Assembly (NCBI GenBank): GCA_039545355.1
Contig: BCJJ01000003.1
Span: 1,571,092-1,635,091, forward strand
Source: Trichosporon coremiiforme
Lineage: Eukaryota > Basidiomycota > Tremellomycetes > Trichosporonales > Trichosporonaceae
Direction: 5' to 3'
DNA length: 64,000 bases
The translations under genes were made by a program, and so were the position numbers. A model generated the notes under the pieces. The model ran no database searches, was not told the DNA's origin, and saw nothing but the letters and a program-made list of their open reading frames with translations. Position 1 is the first letter of the stretch, and each line of letters begins with the position of its first letter. This document shows positions 33,973 through 43,871 of this stretch, one piece after another.

Positions 33973-34619
33973 ATGTCTGACGACGAGGTGACGAAAGTCC
34001 TTCTCAAGCGCCGCGATCACCATCAACAGACTATAACGCGAAACGTCGATTGTGAAGCCCCCGGCCCGCGACAGTCCGCCTACCTGACGTGCGATCAGCT
34101 CATCGACGGGCTGGTAGATGACCTGGAGAAGTTCACCGAAGACGACACAATCGTTGACTCCGTTGCGATGACCGCCGACTGGGTCGATAACGTCATCAAC
34201 GATCCTCGGGGGCTTTGGGGCAGTGTTACACTCTCGCACATGGCTGAAGCAGAGAAGGATGGTCACCACACGTACACAGGAAGGAACCGCGAAATTCTCG
34301 ACAAATGTTACGCGAACCCGGAGATGTTCAATCAATTGAAGAGCGGCAAATCATAAGTGCTAGCGCAGGGACAGATGCTGATGAGGCTCTAAGTAAGGGG
34401 TCCCCCCATTCGTCGCCGGAAAGATGGACCAAGTACGTTGCGACTTACAATGTGTCGCCTCAAGCGCCGGGTCCGCACAGCCGTGGTACGGAAGTGGAGG
34501 ACCTGTTGAGAGGCTTTGTGGCAGAGCTGAGGAGGGTGAAGGACAAGGGCGTCGTCATCAGCGCCACGTACAACTCGCAAACGGCTGTGATCACAGTAGA
34601 CGCGCCGAAGGGCTTATAG
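33973..34619 (+). pseudogene. Tandem family copy 1, split by a stop codon
   Basis: First of three tandem paralogs of unknown function. The N-terminal half is open from 33973 to a TAA at 34354-34356 (127 codons) and carries the family blocks VLLKRRD, DCEAPGPRQ, DDTIVDSVAM, REILDKCYANPE and LKSG. The C-terminal half (YVATYNVSPQAPGPHSRG through VITVDAPKGL, stop at 34617-34619) is in another frame about 75 nt further on. In copies 2 and 3 a 43-44 nt intron joins the halves; here the corresponding sequence is only about 16 nt, the TAA comes first, and no usable donor-acceptor pair in the right phase is visible. It may be a pseudogene or may now encode just the N-terminal half. Family function not recognised. 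Confidence 0.6.
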
Positions 34620-34682
34620 CTACCTCAATGAAATGTTGTGAGCTGTTCTCCTTCGGGCGTACACGTGAGGTTGACGAAGCGT

Positions 34683-34710
34683 CCCATGTGCGACCCCACA
34701 TCGGTGACTG
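34683..34710. promoter_or_regulatory. Upstream block shared by copies 2 and 3 (copy 2 instance)
   Basis: CATGTGCGACCCCACATCGG here and a one-mismatch version at about 35575-35596 lie 110-135 bp before the ATG of copies 2 and 3. Surrounding bases, including a GGTTGAC word, also match, so the duplicated unit includes the promoter. Confidence 0.6.
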
Positions 34711-34817
34711 TTCCTGGCATGCCTGACAACCAAGTCCAGCATGTGGACCCGTCAGCAACTCCACAAGGGTGGGTCGTATGCGGTTGACGGTTCGTACTCT
34801 TCCCCATCGTCCACAAG

Positions 34818-35500
34818 ATGCCGTACAGCGAGCCCACAACGACGCTACTCAAGCGCGGTGAAGCGCACGAGCAGATCATCACTTGGAACCTCTCCCGCGA
34901 CGCCCCCGGTTCGTCACAAGTTGCGACGCTGGCGCAAGAGGGCGAAATACTCATTGATGCTGTCATCAGAGAATTAGAAGGTTACATCAAGGACGACACA
35001 TTCGTGCAATCCGTCGCAATGTCGGCTGACATTGTTACCGTCGTGATCGACGATGATAGGGGTATATTCGGGAGCGAGACGCTCGAGCAGATGGTTTTCG
35101 ACGAGAAGCAAGGCTCTGTCACTTATAAGGGGAAAGACAGAGAGATCCTGGACGAGTACTGCAAGAACCCGGCAGCGTCCAAGCGGACCAACAGTGGAGA
35201 GGGGTGGGTGCACCGTGCTCACCTGAGTCCATGCAGCTAACTCCCAGTCAACAGCCTACCGGATCGCCTGAACATCCTCCTTCGACATATTCCGACCAGA
35301 TGATGGCGTACATCGCTACGTACAACGTTTCTTCGGGTGCCCCAGGTCCACAATGCCGTGGCGTTGAATGCAAGAGCTCCTATGATCTCAAGGGCTTCGT
35401 ACAAGAACTGAGAAGAGTAAAGGATACTGGTGTCATCGTGAGCGCGATGTTTAACGGTGACACGGCCGTGATCACTGTTGACGCGCCAAAGGGTTTGTAG
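34818..35500 (+). CDS. Tandem family copy 2, intact; two-repeat protein of unknown function
   Basis: The only uninterrupted member of the array. Exons 34818-35203 and 35248-35500 with a 44 nt intron give 212 residues; no signal peptide or membrane segment. It is made of two related halves. N half: QIITWNLSRDAPGSSQ, an amphipathic helix with KDD, then VQSVAMSADIVTVVIDD, followed by a tail ending YKGKDREILDEYCKNP. C half: YIATYNVSSGAPGPQCRG, a helix FVQELRRVKD, then GVIVSAMFNGDTAVITVD and the terminal APKGL. The shared plan (I.T.N...APG, helix, KD, IVSV hairpin) shows an internal duplication. I recognise no known family; small size and strand-helix-hairpin pattern suggest a compact alpha/beta fold. 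Unit length to the next ATG is 869 bp. Confidence 0.75.
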
Positions 35501-35574
35501 CCATAACCATGATAGTGCATTGTATGAGTTTTGAGGGCTTTCTCCCGGAATCCACGTAAGGTTGACTAAGCTTT

Positions 35575-35600
35575 CATGTGCGACCCCTCATCGGTGTCGT
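35575..35600. promoter_or_regulatory. Upstream block shared by copies 2 and 3 (copy 3 instance)
   Basis: CATGTGCGACCCCTCATCGG, one mismatch from the copy 2 block, at a similar distance from the start codon. A CTTCCCCA word also precedes both ATGs. Confidence 0.6.
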
Positions 35601-35686
35601 TCCTGACAATCTAGGTGTCGGCTGCTGTCAACAACTCCTCTAGATGCTTACGCGGTTGCGTACTCTCGCTCTTCCCCACATTCAAG

Positions 35687-36366
35687 ATGCCGATTAGCGA
35701 TACCACCATCACCCTCCTGAAGCGCCGGGATGTCCACGGTCAGATCATCACTTGGAACCTCGACTGCGGTGCCCCCGGCACAAATCAGATCGCCGACGGA
35801 CCCACCCCGGACGAAGGCGAGCTGATCGACGCCGTCATCAGGTCCCTGGAGGACTATATCAAGGACGACACGATTGTGGATTCTGTGGCCATGTCGGCCG
35901 ATTGGGCTTCGATCACCATCAACGAATTACCGGGGAATGTTCGGAAGTCAGACATTGAAGATGATGGCAAATGAGGACAAGGCAGGCCGACACTTTAATC
36001 CGTACGATCGGGAGACCTTGGATGAGTGCTTCAAGAACCCGGAGTTGTTTGAGCAGCCCAAGAGTGGCAGACAGTGGGTTTCAGGTGTTTGAGGAGTTCG
36101 TGAGACTAACAGCCAGGACAGACTCGACTGAGTCCTCCGAAGAACCCCGCTCGAATCCCAACGAGCTGAAAGGATACATCGCAACATACAACGTATCTCC
36201 CGGAGCGCCTGGACCGCATAGCCGTGGGATCGAAGTTGACAACCTGTGGGATCTTCGAGCTCTCGTGGAAGAGCTGAAGAGAGTCAAGGACAAGGGGGTC
36301 ATCGTGAGCGTTATGTACAACTGCGAGACGGCGATCATCACCGTCGACGCGCCTGGGGGCCTGTAG
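35687..36366 (+). pseudogene. Tandem family copy 3, frameshifted in exon 1
   Basis: Third paralog. The N-terminal half opens at 35687 (TLLKRRDVHGQIITWNLDC, GELIDAVIRSLEDYIKDDTI, SADWASITIN) and then loses the family frame at about 35925, where one extra base sits between ATCAAC and CGGGG relative to copies 1 and 2. The old frame continues in +1 as GMFGSQTLKMMANEDK to ELFEQPKSG. Exon 1 (35687-36073) is 387 nt against 386 in copy 2, matching a single-base insertion. A 43 nt intron (36074-36116) and exon 2 (36117-36366) are well preserved and encode YIATYNVSPGAPGPHSRG to IITVDAPGGL. As written, translation stops at 35974 after 95 codons. Either a recent pseudogene or a base-call error. Confidence 0.65.
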
Positions 36367-36520
36367 TCAAGTTGTAGATCGTCACGATCCTGTCAGTTTC
36401 CGCGTCCCAATCCTGTGTCTCGGTGAGCTCCAGCGCGTCCTGTCCTTCTCATCTTTGTAGTGCCGATGCACGGAGAGATGCCAGTTAATGCATGATTGCC
36501 TATGATGAAAATACAAATGC

Positions 36521-37604
36521 CTACGCCTTCTCGACCCTGTCCCACTCTCCAACCTTGCCGCCCATGACGTCCTCATCCGAGACCTGCGACAGCCTGTGAA
36601 GTTCTCTCCTGACGAAGCGGACCACGGACTCGAGCTGCTCGACAAACTCGAGCTCGTCGACGGCCGGCTCAACAGCCGGGCTGGGCGGCGTCACGCCCCG
36701 GCTGGCGAAGAGGTTGCGCCAGACCCAGCTCGCGAGCTCCGAGTCGGCGCGCGCCTGGTCGGCCGGGTCCTCAGAGATACCGAGGCCGAGGACGTAGTCC
36801 AGACCCGTGCCCGCGCCCTTCCACTGCTCGCCCATCTCCTCCATGTACTTGCGCACGACGCGCTCGCGCTCCGTGCGACCGAGAACGAGACGCATCTGCG
36901 ACTCGGCGAGGTCGAAGAAGTGCGAAAGAAGCTCAGTCGGGTAGCTCTCGTGCGCGGGCTTGCGGAGCTGGATGGGAGAGCCCATCGCGGGTCCGTCCTT
37001 CTCGACATCGACGGGGGCGTCCGGGTTGGTTCGGATCGCACGCAGACGGGTGACCAGGAGAAGGACGTAGAGAAGGTGGACCTGGAAGAACGACTGGTAC
37101 GTCGGCGGCAGCTTGCAGGCTGAGGTCAGCGATGCGCAGACGGGAAGGTACAGAGCTCCCACGTCTTTCTGAGTCTGTTTTCGGCTGCTCCGGTTGTGGA
37201 AATGCCCGAAGTCTTTCCGAGGAGATCAACTCACCATTGTACCAGAAATCCCGGTCCCTGTCAACAGCGTCGACGATCTCCTTCATCATATTTCTCGTCT
37301 CACGGATCGCCGTCGTCGCCTGGCTGTTGTAGCCCATCGCGCGGGCGAGGCCCTTGACAACGTTTTTCGTGCCCTCCGAGTACTCCCTCGGGGCCTCATC
37401 GGGCTTCGGCGGATTGAAGGGGTCAGTCCACACGGGGAACTGCGGCTTGCCCTGCATGACAACGGGGGCGGAGGAGATGGGCTCCTCAGCCTTCTTGTAC
37501 ATCACGGCGGAAGACGACATGCAGCGGATGGCCGGCGCGGCGGCGGAGCGAACCGGGAGGCGGCTCGCCGAAGCGAGAGAACGAGAGGCGAAGCGGAGCG
37601 ACAT
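36521..37604 (-). CDS. CBP3: Mitochondrial chaperone for cytochrome b / complex III assembly
   Basis: Cbp3 (human UQCC1) binds the mitochondrial ribosome with Cbp6 and newly made cytochrome b, linking its translation to assembly of complex III. Exons 37235-37604 and 36521-37119, intron 115 nt, 322 residues. The first 35 residues are Arg/Ser/Ala-rich with no acidic residues, as in a matrix presequence. The ubiquinol-cytochrome c chaperone domain covers about residues 120-290, with FWYNGACKLPPTYQSFFQVHL, LLLVTRLRAI, SHFFDLAESQMR, MGEQWKGAGTGLDYVLG and ASWVWRNLFA. The acidic C-terminal 40 residues are less conserved. It is divergent from SLD2. Confidence 0.93.
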
Positions 37605-37951
37605 GGCGGGAAGTCCAAACGCTGAGGCGAACCAGTCGAAAGGAAGTTACTGCTCTGTAGCAGACCGAAGATAAGGCTCGTCGGTGGCCGTCTGGTATAG
37701 TTGAGTTGAGACTGTGATGTCAAAGGTCGTCAAGGACGCCGCCATGGACAAGTCCGCGAGAAGTGAAGCCGATTCGAACTTTTGGTTCCGCACGCCTAAT
37801 CAGCGGCAACTCGATGATTGCATGGGAGGCCTAACAAACCCAGATCGGTGCCTGAGAGGCAACGCGCGACGCGCGACGTGAACGCGCAATGTTCGCTGCA
37901 TTAACAACAAATCAACGCACCTGCCCACTGCACCACACCTAGCGCGCTGGT
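37605..37951. promoter_or_regulatory. Divergent promoter of CBP3 and SLD2
   Basis: 347 bp between opposite start codons. No MCB-like ACGCGT motif or TATA box stands out; an ACGCGCGACGCGCG-like stretch lies near 37862-37880. Confidence 0.5.
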
Positions 37952-39506
37952 ATGGATCTCGCGACAGTCAAAGCCAAAGTCAAGGCATGGGAGAGAGCGT
38001 TCCGTGCCGACCATGCGCGTGAACCGACCAAGGAAGATGTGAAGAAGGACCCCAGCGACATCGGTGAGTGCCCTGGCGCAGAGTCTGGCTAATGAAGCAG
38101 CTGAGCTGTATTCCATGTACCGGAAGCTCTCTCGGGCGGCAGCGTCCAGCAAAGACAATGTCAAGTCGAAGCCGAAACGCACCGCCGAGGTGGTCGAGAA
38201 GCCTGCGCCTGCCAACAACTACGCCACACCGAGCAAGTCCCGTACCAACCCCTCCTTCAACACTAGCCCGACAACGCCAACCCCTCGTCGACTGTTCGGG
38301 AACGCCGACGCGGGACCTTCAAAGCGTGCAGCAGCTCCAGTCACTCCAGGAAGAGACAACAAGCGACAGAAGTCCGGCTACACCGGCCCCATCCATGACC
38401 CGAACCCGTTCCGCACCCCGCAGAAGGCGCCGCTTCCTGCAGCGTCACCGTTCAGTGCAAAGATAGACAAGGAGTCTCAGTTTATCCACGCTGGATCACC
38501 ACGCCGGCTTCGTGAAGTCTTGGAGGCCAACTCGCTCAAGAAGTCGCGTGAATGGGAGGAGACGCCACGAACTAAGGCTCGCAAGCGTCTGGCAGGAGAG
38601 ATGGACGACTCGCCGTTCCGGGTTCGCAAGAGACGAGGAGAGGGAAGGAGGGCTGCGGCTGCAGCAGAGGACAAGGAGAACGGCGTGGATCCGGAGGACG
38701 GCGAAGTTGACGATGATGAGATTGGAGAGACCCCTATCAAGGGAGCGGCATTTGGTCTGCTGGACGATACGACAACGAAACCGAGGGACCTGCTCCCGAT
38801 GTTCCAGAAAGCGAGGACCATTGCTGCAGTATCTTCAAAGTCGACACCACGAAGGCCGTCACGTTCACCGCCGTCATCCGACAGAGATTTGGTGAGCTCC
38901 ACGCCAGAAGCCGCTGCCCCTGCCGACGAGTTCGATCCCACGCCTCTGCCAGACTCCCCGTCAGAGTACGACGACAGTACCCATACAACTGCATCAAAGT
39001 CCAGTCGGCCGCGTGGTCGCATCGTTGTCCTGGGCGAGGAGGACGAGTGGGACCCGGAATCTGAGAAGCGCGTTGTCACCATTACGGGCACTCGACGCCC
39101 GACCATCCGAGGACCCTGGAGCGACGACGAGTTTGGCGACCACGCCGGCTCTCCTCAGGCGGATGACGAGGACGAGGAAGCCGGCGACGATGACGATTGG
39201 GACGATGAGGACGACGGGCTCGCCGAGACGCGATCAATGGCCTCCCTCAGCCTTAGGTCGCCAGCTCTGCGCAAGGGTGAGAGGCTGGCCGACCTCCGCG
39301 TGCGGGCTCTTCTGGATCCCACTTCGGCGGCAGCCACCGCCCTGAGAGCTATGAACAAGGGTCAGGACGTGTACGTGTCGGGAGAAGGCGTGGTTGGGGA
39401 AGACGAGGATGACATTGAAGGCCTCATTGAGATTGGGGAGGGCGACGACGACTGGGAGAGCGACCCAGAGGGATGGAAGGCTGTTGTCAGCGAGGAAGAG
39501 TGGTAA
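37952..39506 (+). CDS. SLD2: DNA replication initiation factor Sld2/Drc1
   Basis: Sld2, a CDK substrate that binds Dpb11 to load the GINS-Cdc45-Mcm helicase at replication origins in the nucleus. Exon 1 is 37952-38063, followed by a 37 nt intron, then 38101-39506; 505 residues. The N-terminal Sld2 domain shows KAKVKAWERAFRADHAREPT then DVKKDPSDIAELYSMYRKL, the pattern conserved from yeast to RecQL4. It is followed by many Ser-Pro and Thr-Pro sites (for example SPTTPTPRR, TPQKAP, GSPRRLRE), expected CDK sites, then a basic segment KARKRLAGEMDDSPFRVRKRR and a highly acidic C-terminal third. A nearby alternative acceptor three bases earlier would add one Ala and cannot be excluded. Confidence 0.88.
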
Positions 39507-40131
39507 ATGTATGTATTTTACTGTTGCATCACTGGGAACCCCTTGCGCGTCTCCGTTGCTGCGTGTAAAGCGCCCGGACATTTCTTATATCGCTCCGAAG
39601 AGGACTCTACGAAGACTCTTTGCGCTCTCTCCCTGCGTCGGTGCCTCGGTCCGGCGGTCCGGACATCCGCAGTCGTGCCCACCAGATGTAGATAGCAGTG
39701 AGAGATAAGCATACTCAAACCTGCACTAGTTGCTTTATCTGCTGTCTACGTAGTCGTTATCCCGTCATTTCCACCTTCGAGGCATGGCTGACGAACCATC
39801 GCCCAAAACTTACTTGAACGCCGCAGCAATGAACGGCGGGCAACATGGTGCTAAATCTGCCGGCCAAGCCGGGCCGGGTTTAACGATCCGCGATGTGGGC
39901 TCGACCGCCCTGTTCCCAAAGATGGGCAGCTGATGCGCTGCGTCCCTACCCACGAGAGACCAGCTGATGTCCCAAGAAGCCGCATCCACTCACGGGCCAG
40001 TTTTGGACATTCCTTGCGCCCCTTGCTGCTGCCTGGAACTTGCCGGGAGATACCGAGTCGATCCTTTTTTCTGCGTTTAGCGTATAACTTTATCGCACAT
40101 CAGCGGCAAAAGCTTGCCCACTCTACTCCAC
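39507..40131. other. Intergenic upstream of the transporter gene
   Basis: No supported ORF. Contains the SLD2 3' end and transporter promoter, including GGGCCGGG and poly-T tracts. Confidence 0.5.
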
Positions 40132-40138
40132 TATATAG
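40132..40138 (+). promoter_or_regulatory. TATA box of the transporter gene
   Basis: TATATAG 70 bp before the chosen ATG at 40208. It is only about 10 bp before the in-frame ATG at 40148, which transcription starting downstream of the TATA box would probably skip; this supports the 40208 start. Confidence 0.55.
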
Positions 40139-40207
40139 CAGGACACCATGCACTCGCGTGACCCCTTCTCACCCCCTGCCCGCTTTCACTCCACTGACTC
40201 ACCCACA

Positions 40208-41913
40208 ATGCGCTGGGGAAGCAAGCGATTCGACCAGGACGTCGACGTCGACGTCGTGTCCGTTGACCCGCAGGCGCAGCTCCGGGCCCAGCTCGATCCG
40301 CAGGGCAGGGGCCTCGAAGTCAGGAAGAGCGCGGCGGAGCGCAAGTTCCTCCTGAAGCTCGACATCTTCCTGCTCACGTATGGATGCCTCTCGCAGGTCA
40401 TCAAGTACCTCGACCAAACCAACATCAACACCGCCTATGTCAGCGGTATGAGCGAAGCGCTCAACTTCGAGGGCAACGAGCTCAACTACTTTGCCACCTG
40501 GTTCAATGTCGGATGTAAGCCGGCTCGAAATTCGCTCACTGACGGCAGACTGTATCTTCCTGATCCCCTCGCAGATCTTCATCACGTACTTCCGACCGTC
40601 GCTTTGGCTCCCGGGACTCGAGCTGCTGTGGGGCATTTTCACCGGCTGCATTGCCGCGTGCAAGACCGCGTCCCCCATCTACGGCCTGCGTGCGCTCATC
40701 GGTGTTGCCGAGTCGTCGTCGTACCCCGGAACGGTCACTCTGCTGAGTGAGTGTGGCGTTCAGGCGAAGCTGACGATACAGTGGTGTGGTACACGCCTCT
40801 GGAGATGGCGAAGCGCATCGGTTTCTACCACTCGTGCCAGGCTGTCGGATCAATGCTGTCCGGCGCGCTTCAAACGGCGATCCACGAGAGCCTCGAAGGC
40901 AAGCACGGCATCGCGGGCTGGCAGTGGACCTTCATCATCAACTGCATCATGACGGTCTGCCTTGCGCTGATCGGTCCGCTGATGATCCCCGACTTCCCCG
41001 ACAACCCGAACCCGCTTGCCTTCTGGTTGTCAGCGGAGGACCAGCAGATCGCCCAGATGCGCTTGGAGCGGTTCCGCCGCGTCGACGTGAACCCGATCAA
41101 CGCCAAGGCGTTCTGGCGCACGGTCAAGAACCCCGCCCTCTACATGATCGTCTACATCTATGTCGGCATGCTCATCGGTGTCTCGGGCATCAACTACTTC
41201 CAGCTCTGGCTCAAGAGTCTCGAGAACCCCGACGGAACGCCTGTGTGGGGTGTCTCCCAGCTGAACGCTATCCCCTTGGGCGGGTACGCGATGCAGATGG
41301 CGGGAATCTGGGCTATAGCGCTTGCAAGTGACTATTTCAAGACGCGCTGGGTCGTGCTCATCGTCATCTGCCTCATCGGTATCCCGAGCTGTATCATCAT
41401 GACGGTTTGGAACGTCCCCATCGGCGCAAAGTACTATGCCTGTAAGTCCCCATCCTCCTTTCTCAGCTGACGCGACTAGACTTCATCCTGTACGTGTGCC
41501 AGTCGCACGGCCCGCCCCTCTGGGCCTGGGTCTCGGACATGCTCCCGATCGACGCGGAGCAGCGTGCCCTCACCATCTCCTTCGCTATTACCGCGTACTA
41601 CGCCATCAACAGTTGGTCCAACGTGCTCATCTTCCCTGCCAGCCAGAAGCCGCACTACAAGCATGGCTGGCCTGTTTGTCTCGCCCTCTGGATTACGAGC
41701 ATCATGGTCATCTGCGCTCTGCGCCTTTATGACCTCAAGGTCATCCGGCCGAGGAACCATAGGCAGGTGCAGCAGGCTATGGAGGATGAGGGTGTGTTTG
41801 TCGATTCGACCCGGAAACTGGACGAGGAGGAGGACGCAGCTCGCAAGTATGGCAGTGGGAGCGGGAGTGGAACGCAAGCTGTTGAGGAGGCCGGTGTGCC
41901 CGTTTTGAAGTAA
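40208..41913 (+). CDS. Anion:cation symporter family transporter (pantothenate / allantoate permease-like)
   Basis: Plasma-membrane major facilitator of the fungal ACS family (Dal5, Fen2/Liz1, Tna1 relatives), proton-coupled uptake of a small organic anion; substrate cannot be fixed from sequence. Exons 40208-40514, 40549-40746, 40782-41441 and 41480-41913, introns 34, 35 and 38 nt, 532 residues, about 12 hydrophobic segments. Family landmarks: QVIKYLDQTNINTAYVSGM, LNYFATWFNVGYCIFLIPSQ, the GVAESSSYPGTVTLL segment, and EMAKRIGFYHSCQAVGSMLSG. The ASN-type word NELNYF and the YLDQTN motif are closest to the pantothenate/vitamin branch. Both tails are cytosolic and polar; the last 60 residues are acidic and Ser/Gly-rich. 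Start at 40208 preferred over 40148 because of the TATA box position. Confidence 0.88.
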
Positions 41914-42363
41914 TTGACGGTATGATAGTTCCAGGGATGCAAGGTTTGAACTTGACTCCGTTGTCAGTGATAGATTGACTGTTAAGCTTGCAGGGCTGAG
42001 GGAGAACAATCCACATGCGGTCAGGCATTCCAACACCTTCGCTTGCGAGGGTGGGGACCCCACTGACGATCGCATATCTCGGTCCCGACAGATAGATACC
42101 GATCAGAGATGAGATCCGACGCATGTCCCCTTCATTCCGTGCATACGCCTGCTTGATCTCTACTTCGAAGGCTGTCTGGAGCCTACCTAGCAGTTGCGGA
42201 TAAACCTGCTTTCGTGTATGCAAGTCACGCGTCCAGCCTCAGCTTCCTCGGCCCCGGCGATCCCCGAACTGCCGATGCCCGAGTCGCGCGAGGGGACAGT
42301 CACACGCTATATCTACTCACAGTCGAGACGTATCTACGCAATCAACATCGGCGCATCGGCAAC
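41914..42363. other. Intergenic with TATA-like element before the hypothetical gene
   Basis: 450 bp. A TATAT word at 42308-42312, about 52 bp before the ATG at 42364, is a plausible TATA box. No other feature is supported. Confidence 0.5.
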
Positions 42364-42954
42364 ATGATTGCAGCACGCACTGCCGCCCTCGGCGCCGCGG
42401 CCGCAGCCACCCTGCCCCTCATCGACGTCATCCGTCTGAAGAAATCCTACCCTCTGCGCGATGGACCCACGGACGCGCCCTGGCCGAAGATCGTCGGCCA
42501 TCCGAACGAAGTCGCAACCCACGTCAACATCCCCCTCGACGTCGACGCGCGCGAGGCCTTCGTGAACGCGTTCTACCAGAACTGGACCCTGCGGCTCCTC
42601 GGCGACCTGTGCCAGCGGTTTGGCCTCCAACCTGCCCCTTTGTCCGGTTACACGAGCCAGGGCACCGCGACGCTTCCGGCGTCGTATGGGCATGGTATGT
42701 GGCCCGTCCTTGCTCGTACGCCCGATAGTACGATGGTTTGGTGGCAGGCTGATAAACCTGGCAAAGGAGGTGCTCAACTTTTGTCTGCTAAGAGGGGACA
42801 AGGGGAGGATGTCGAGATTGCGTTTGGTGGGGCGGAGACGCCGGACCTTACTGTCGATGCTGTCGGACGAGCAATTGAGAGGGTACACTTTGTGTACATG
42901 CAGTACTTGATTGATAGGGCGAAGAGGAGGCTGAAGAAGGAGTTTAAGCAGTAG
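42364..42954 (+). CDS. Hypothetical protein, intronless, alanine-rich N-terminus
   Basis: Open frame of 196 residues without introns. The N-terminus (MIAARTAALGAAAAATLPLI) is hydrophobic and Ala-rich, possibly a signal anchor or mitochondrial targeting sequence. Then comes KKSYPLRDGPTDAPWPKIVG, a segment with Trp and aromatic residues (AFVNAFYQNWTLRLLGDLCQ), a Gly/Trp-rich middle (GHGMWPVLARTPDSTMVWWQ), and a basic helical C-terminus ending KRRLKKEFKQ. The composition and GC3 bias fit a real gene, and a TATA-like word sits about 52 bp upstream. I do not recognise the family. An in-frame upstream extension to 42214 looks non-coding. Confidence 0.65.
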   Translation: MIAARTAALGAAAAATLPLIDVIRLKKSYPLRDGPTDAPWPKIVGHPNEVATHVNIPLDVDAREAFVNAFYQNWTLRLLGDLCQRFGLQPAPLSGYTSQGTATLPASYGHGMWPVLARTPDSTMVWWQADKPGKGGAQLLSAKRGQGEDVEIAFGGAETPDLTVDAVGRAIERVHFVYMQYLIDRAKRRLKKEFKQ

Positions 42955-43460
42955 CTGTATGTATGCAGATATTACTCTACTGTGTCTGCACTCGCAGCGT
43001 AGGTATGGCAGGCTCTAACACTGAACAAGGGTTTACCTGTATTCTCTTCAAATATCTCTTTCAATGACTATGCTCCGCACGGCCGCGATGGAACAGATGC
43101 CTAGACTGGCTCTCCTTCCTTCTCCGGTCAGACCTTGTCGACGACTGCTCCGAGCATGGGTTTACTGGTACCCGCCCGCGACTAGATCACACGAACACTC
43201 CATCAAAACTGGAACGGCCTGGCAACCTCGCTGTCCCTTCTCAACAGTGACAACGCACACCGGCTTTTCCGCGACAATTTCTGGTGACAATTTGCCTGCC
43301 GAGACAGGCTGACACTGAAGAGGAGCCCGAGTGTGCGCACTGCGCGGGTTGATTACGATGTGAGGGACAAGCAAAACACGGACGTCGTGGCCAGTACGAT
43401 ATGCTGGCAGATGTCACACACAGTATTCCCCCCCTTCGCTGTATGTCCACGAAGATGAGG
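42955..43460. other. Intergenic, nothing recognised
   Basis: About 500 bp with only chance frames; composition is closer to A/T balance than the genes around it. Confidence 0.5.
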
Positions 43461-43468
43461 TATATAAG
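43461..43468 (+). promoter_or_regulatory. Strong TATA box without an assigned gene
   Basis: TATATAAG, a near-ideal TATA box, followed after about 53 bp by an ATG opening a 58-codon frame. Confidence 0.45.
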
Positions 43469-43521
43469 CAGAAGCTTCCACAAGCATGGACTGAAGACGC
43501 CGCTACCAGCGAGACAGCCGC

Positions 43522-43698
43522 ATGTCGGGCATTTTTGCACGTCAACCTAACAGCAGCTCTGTTCAAACGTGCTCGGTGGCAGTCGTGTACGCGCACGTCA
43601 TTTGCATGAACGAGCTGTCCACTCACACTGCCACAAACATGTCTCTCCATGCACCGACCATCTTCAGCCCAATTAAGTTCCCTCCCTGCAAGCTGTAG
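43522..43698 (+). CDS. Possible small ORF of 58 codons
   Basis: The frame starts MSGIFARQPNSSSVQTCSVA and ends PPCKL before a TAG. The only support is its position just downstream of a strong TATA box. Composition (Ser, Thr, Cys, His) is not distinctive, and no signal peptide or domain is visible. It could equally be the leader of a non-coding transcript that ends near the tRNA gene. Confidence 0.2.
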   Translation: MSGIFARQPNSSSVQTCSVAVVYAHVICMNELSTHTATNMSLHAPTIFSPIKFPPCKL

Positions 43699-43871
43699 AC
43701 CGATGACAAATTCGCGACCGTTCATCCACTTTCGAGCACAAGCCGAGGTTCAGGTCCAGCACAAAATCCAGCACGAAGTCTCGCTCTTCTCTGAACAGAT
43801 CGTCTATCAGACATCGCGGAATGAGGCGCAGCTCCCCGCCCTTAACCTACGAGAATGGCTCAATCCACGTA

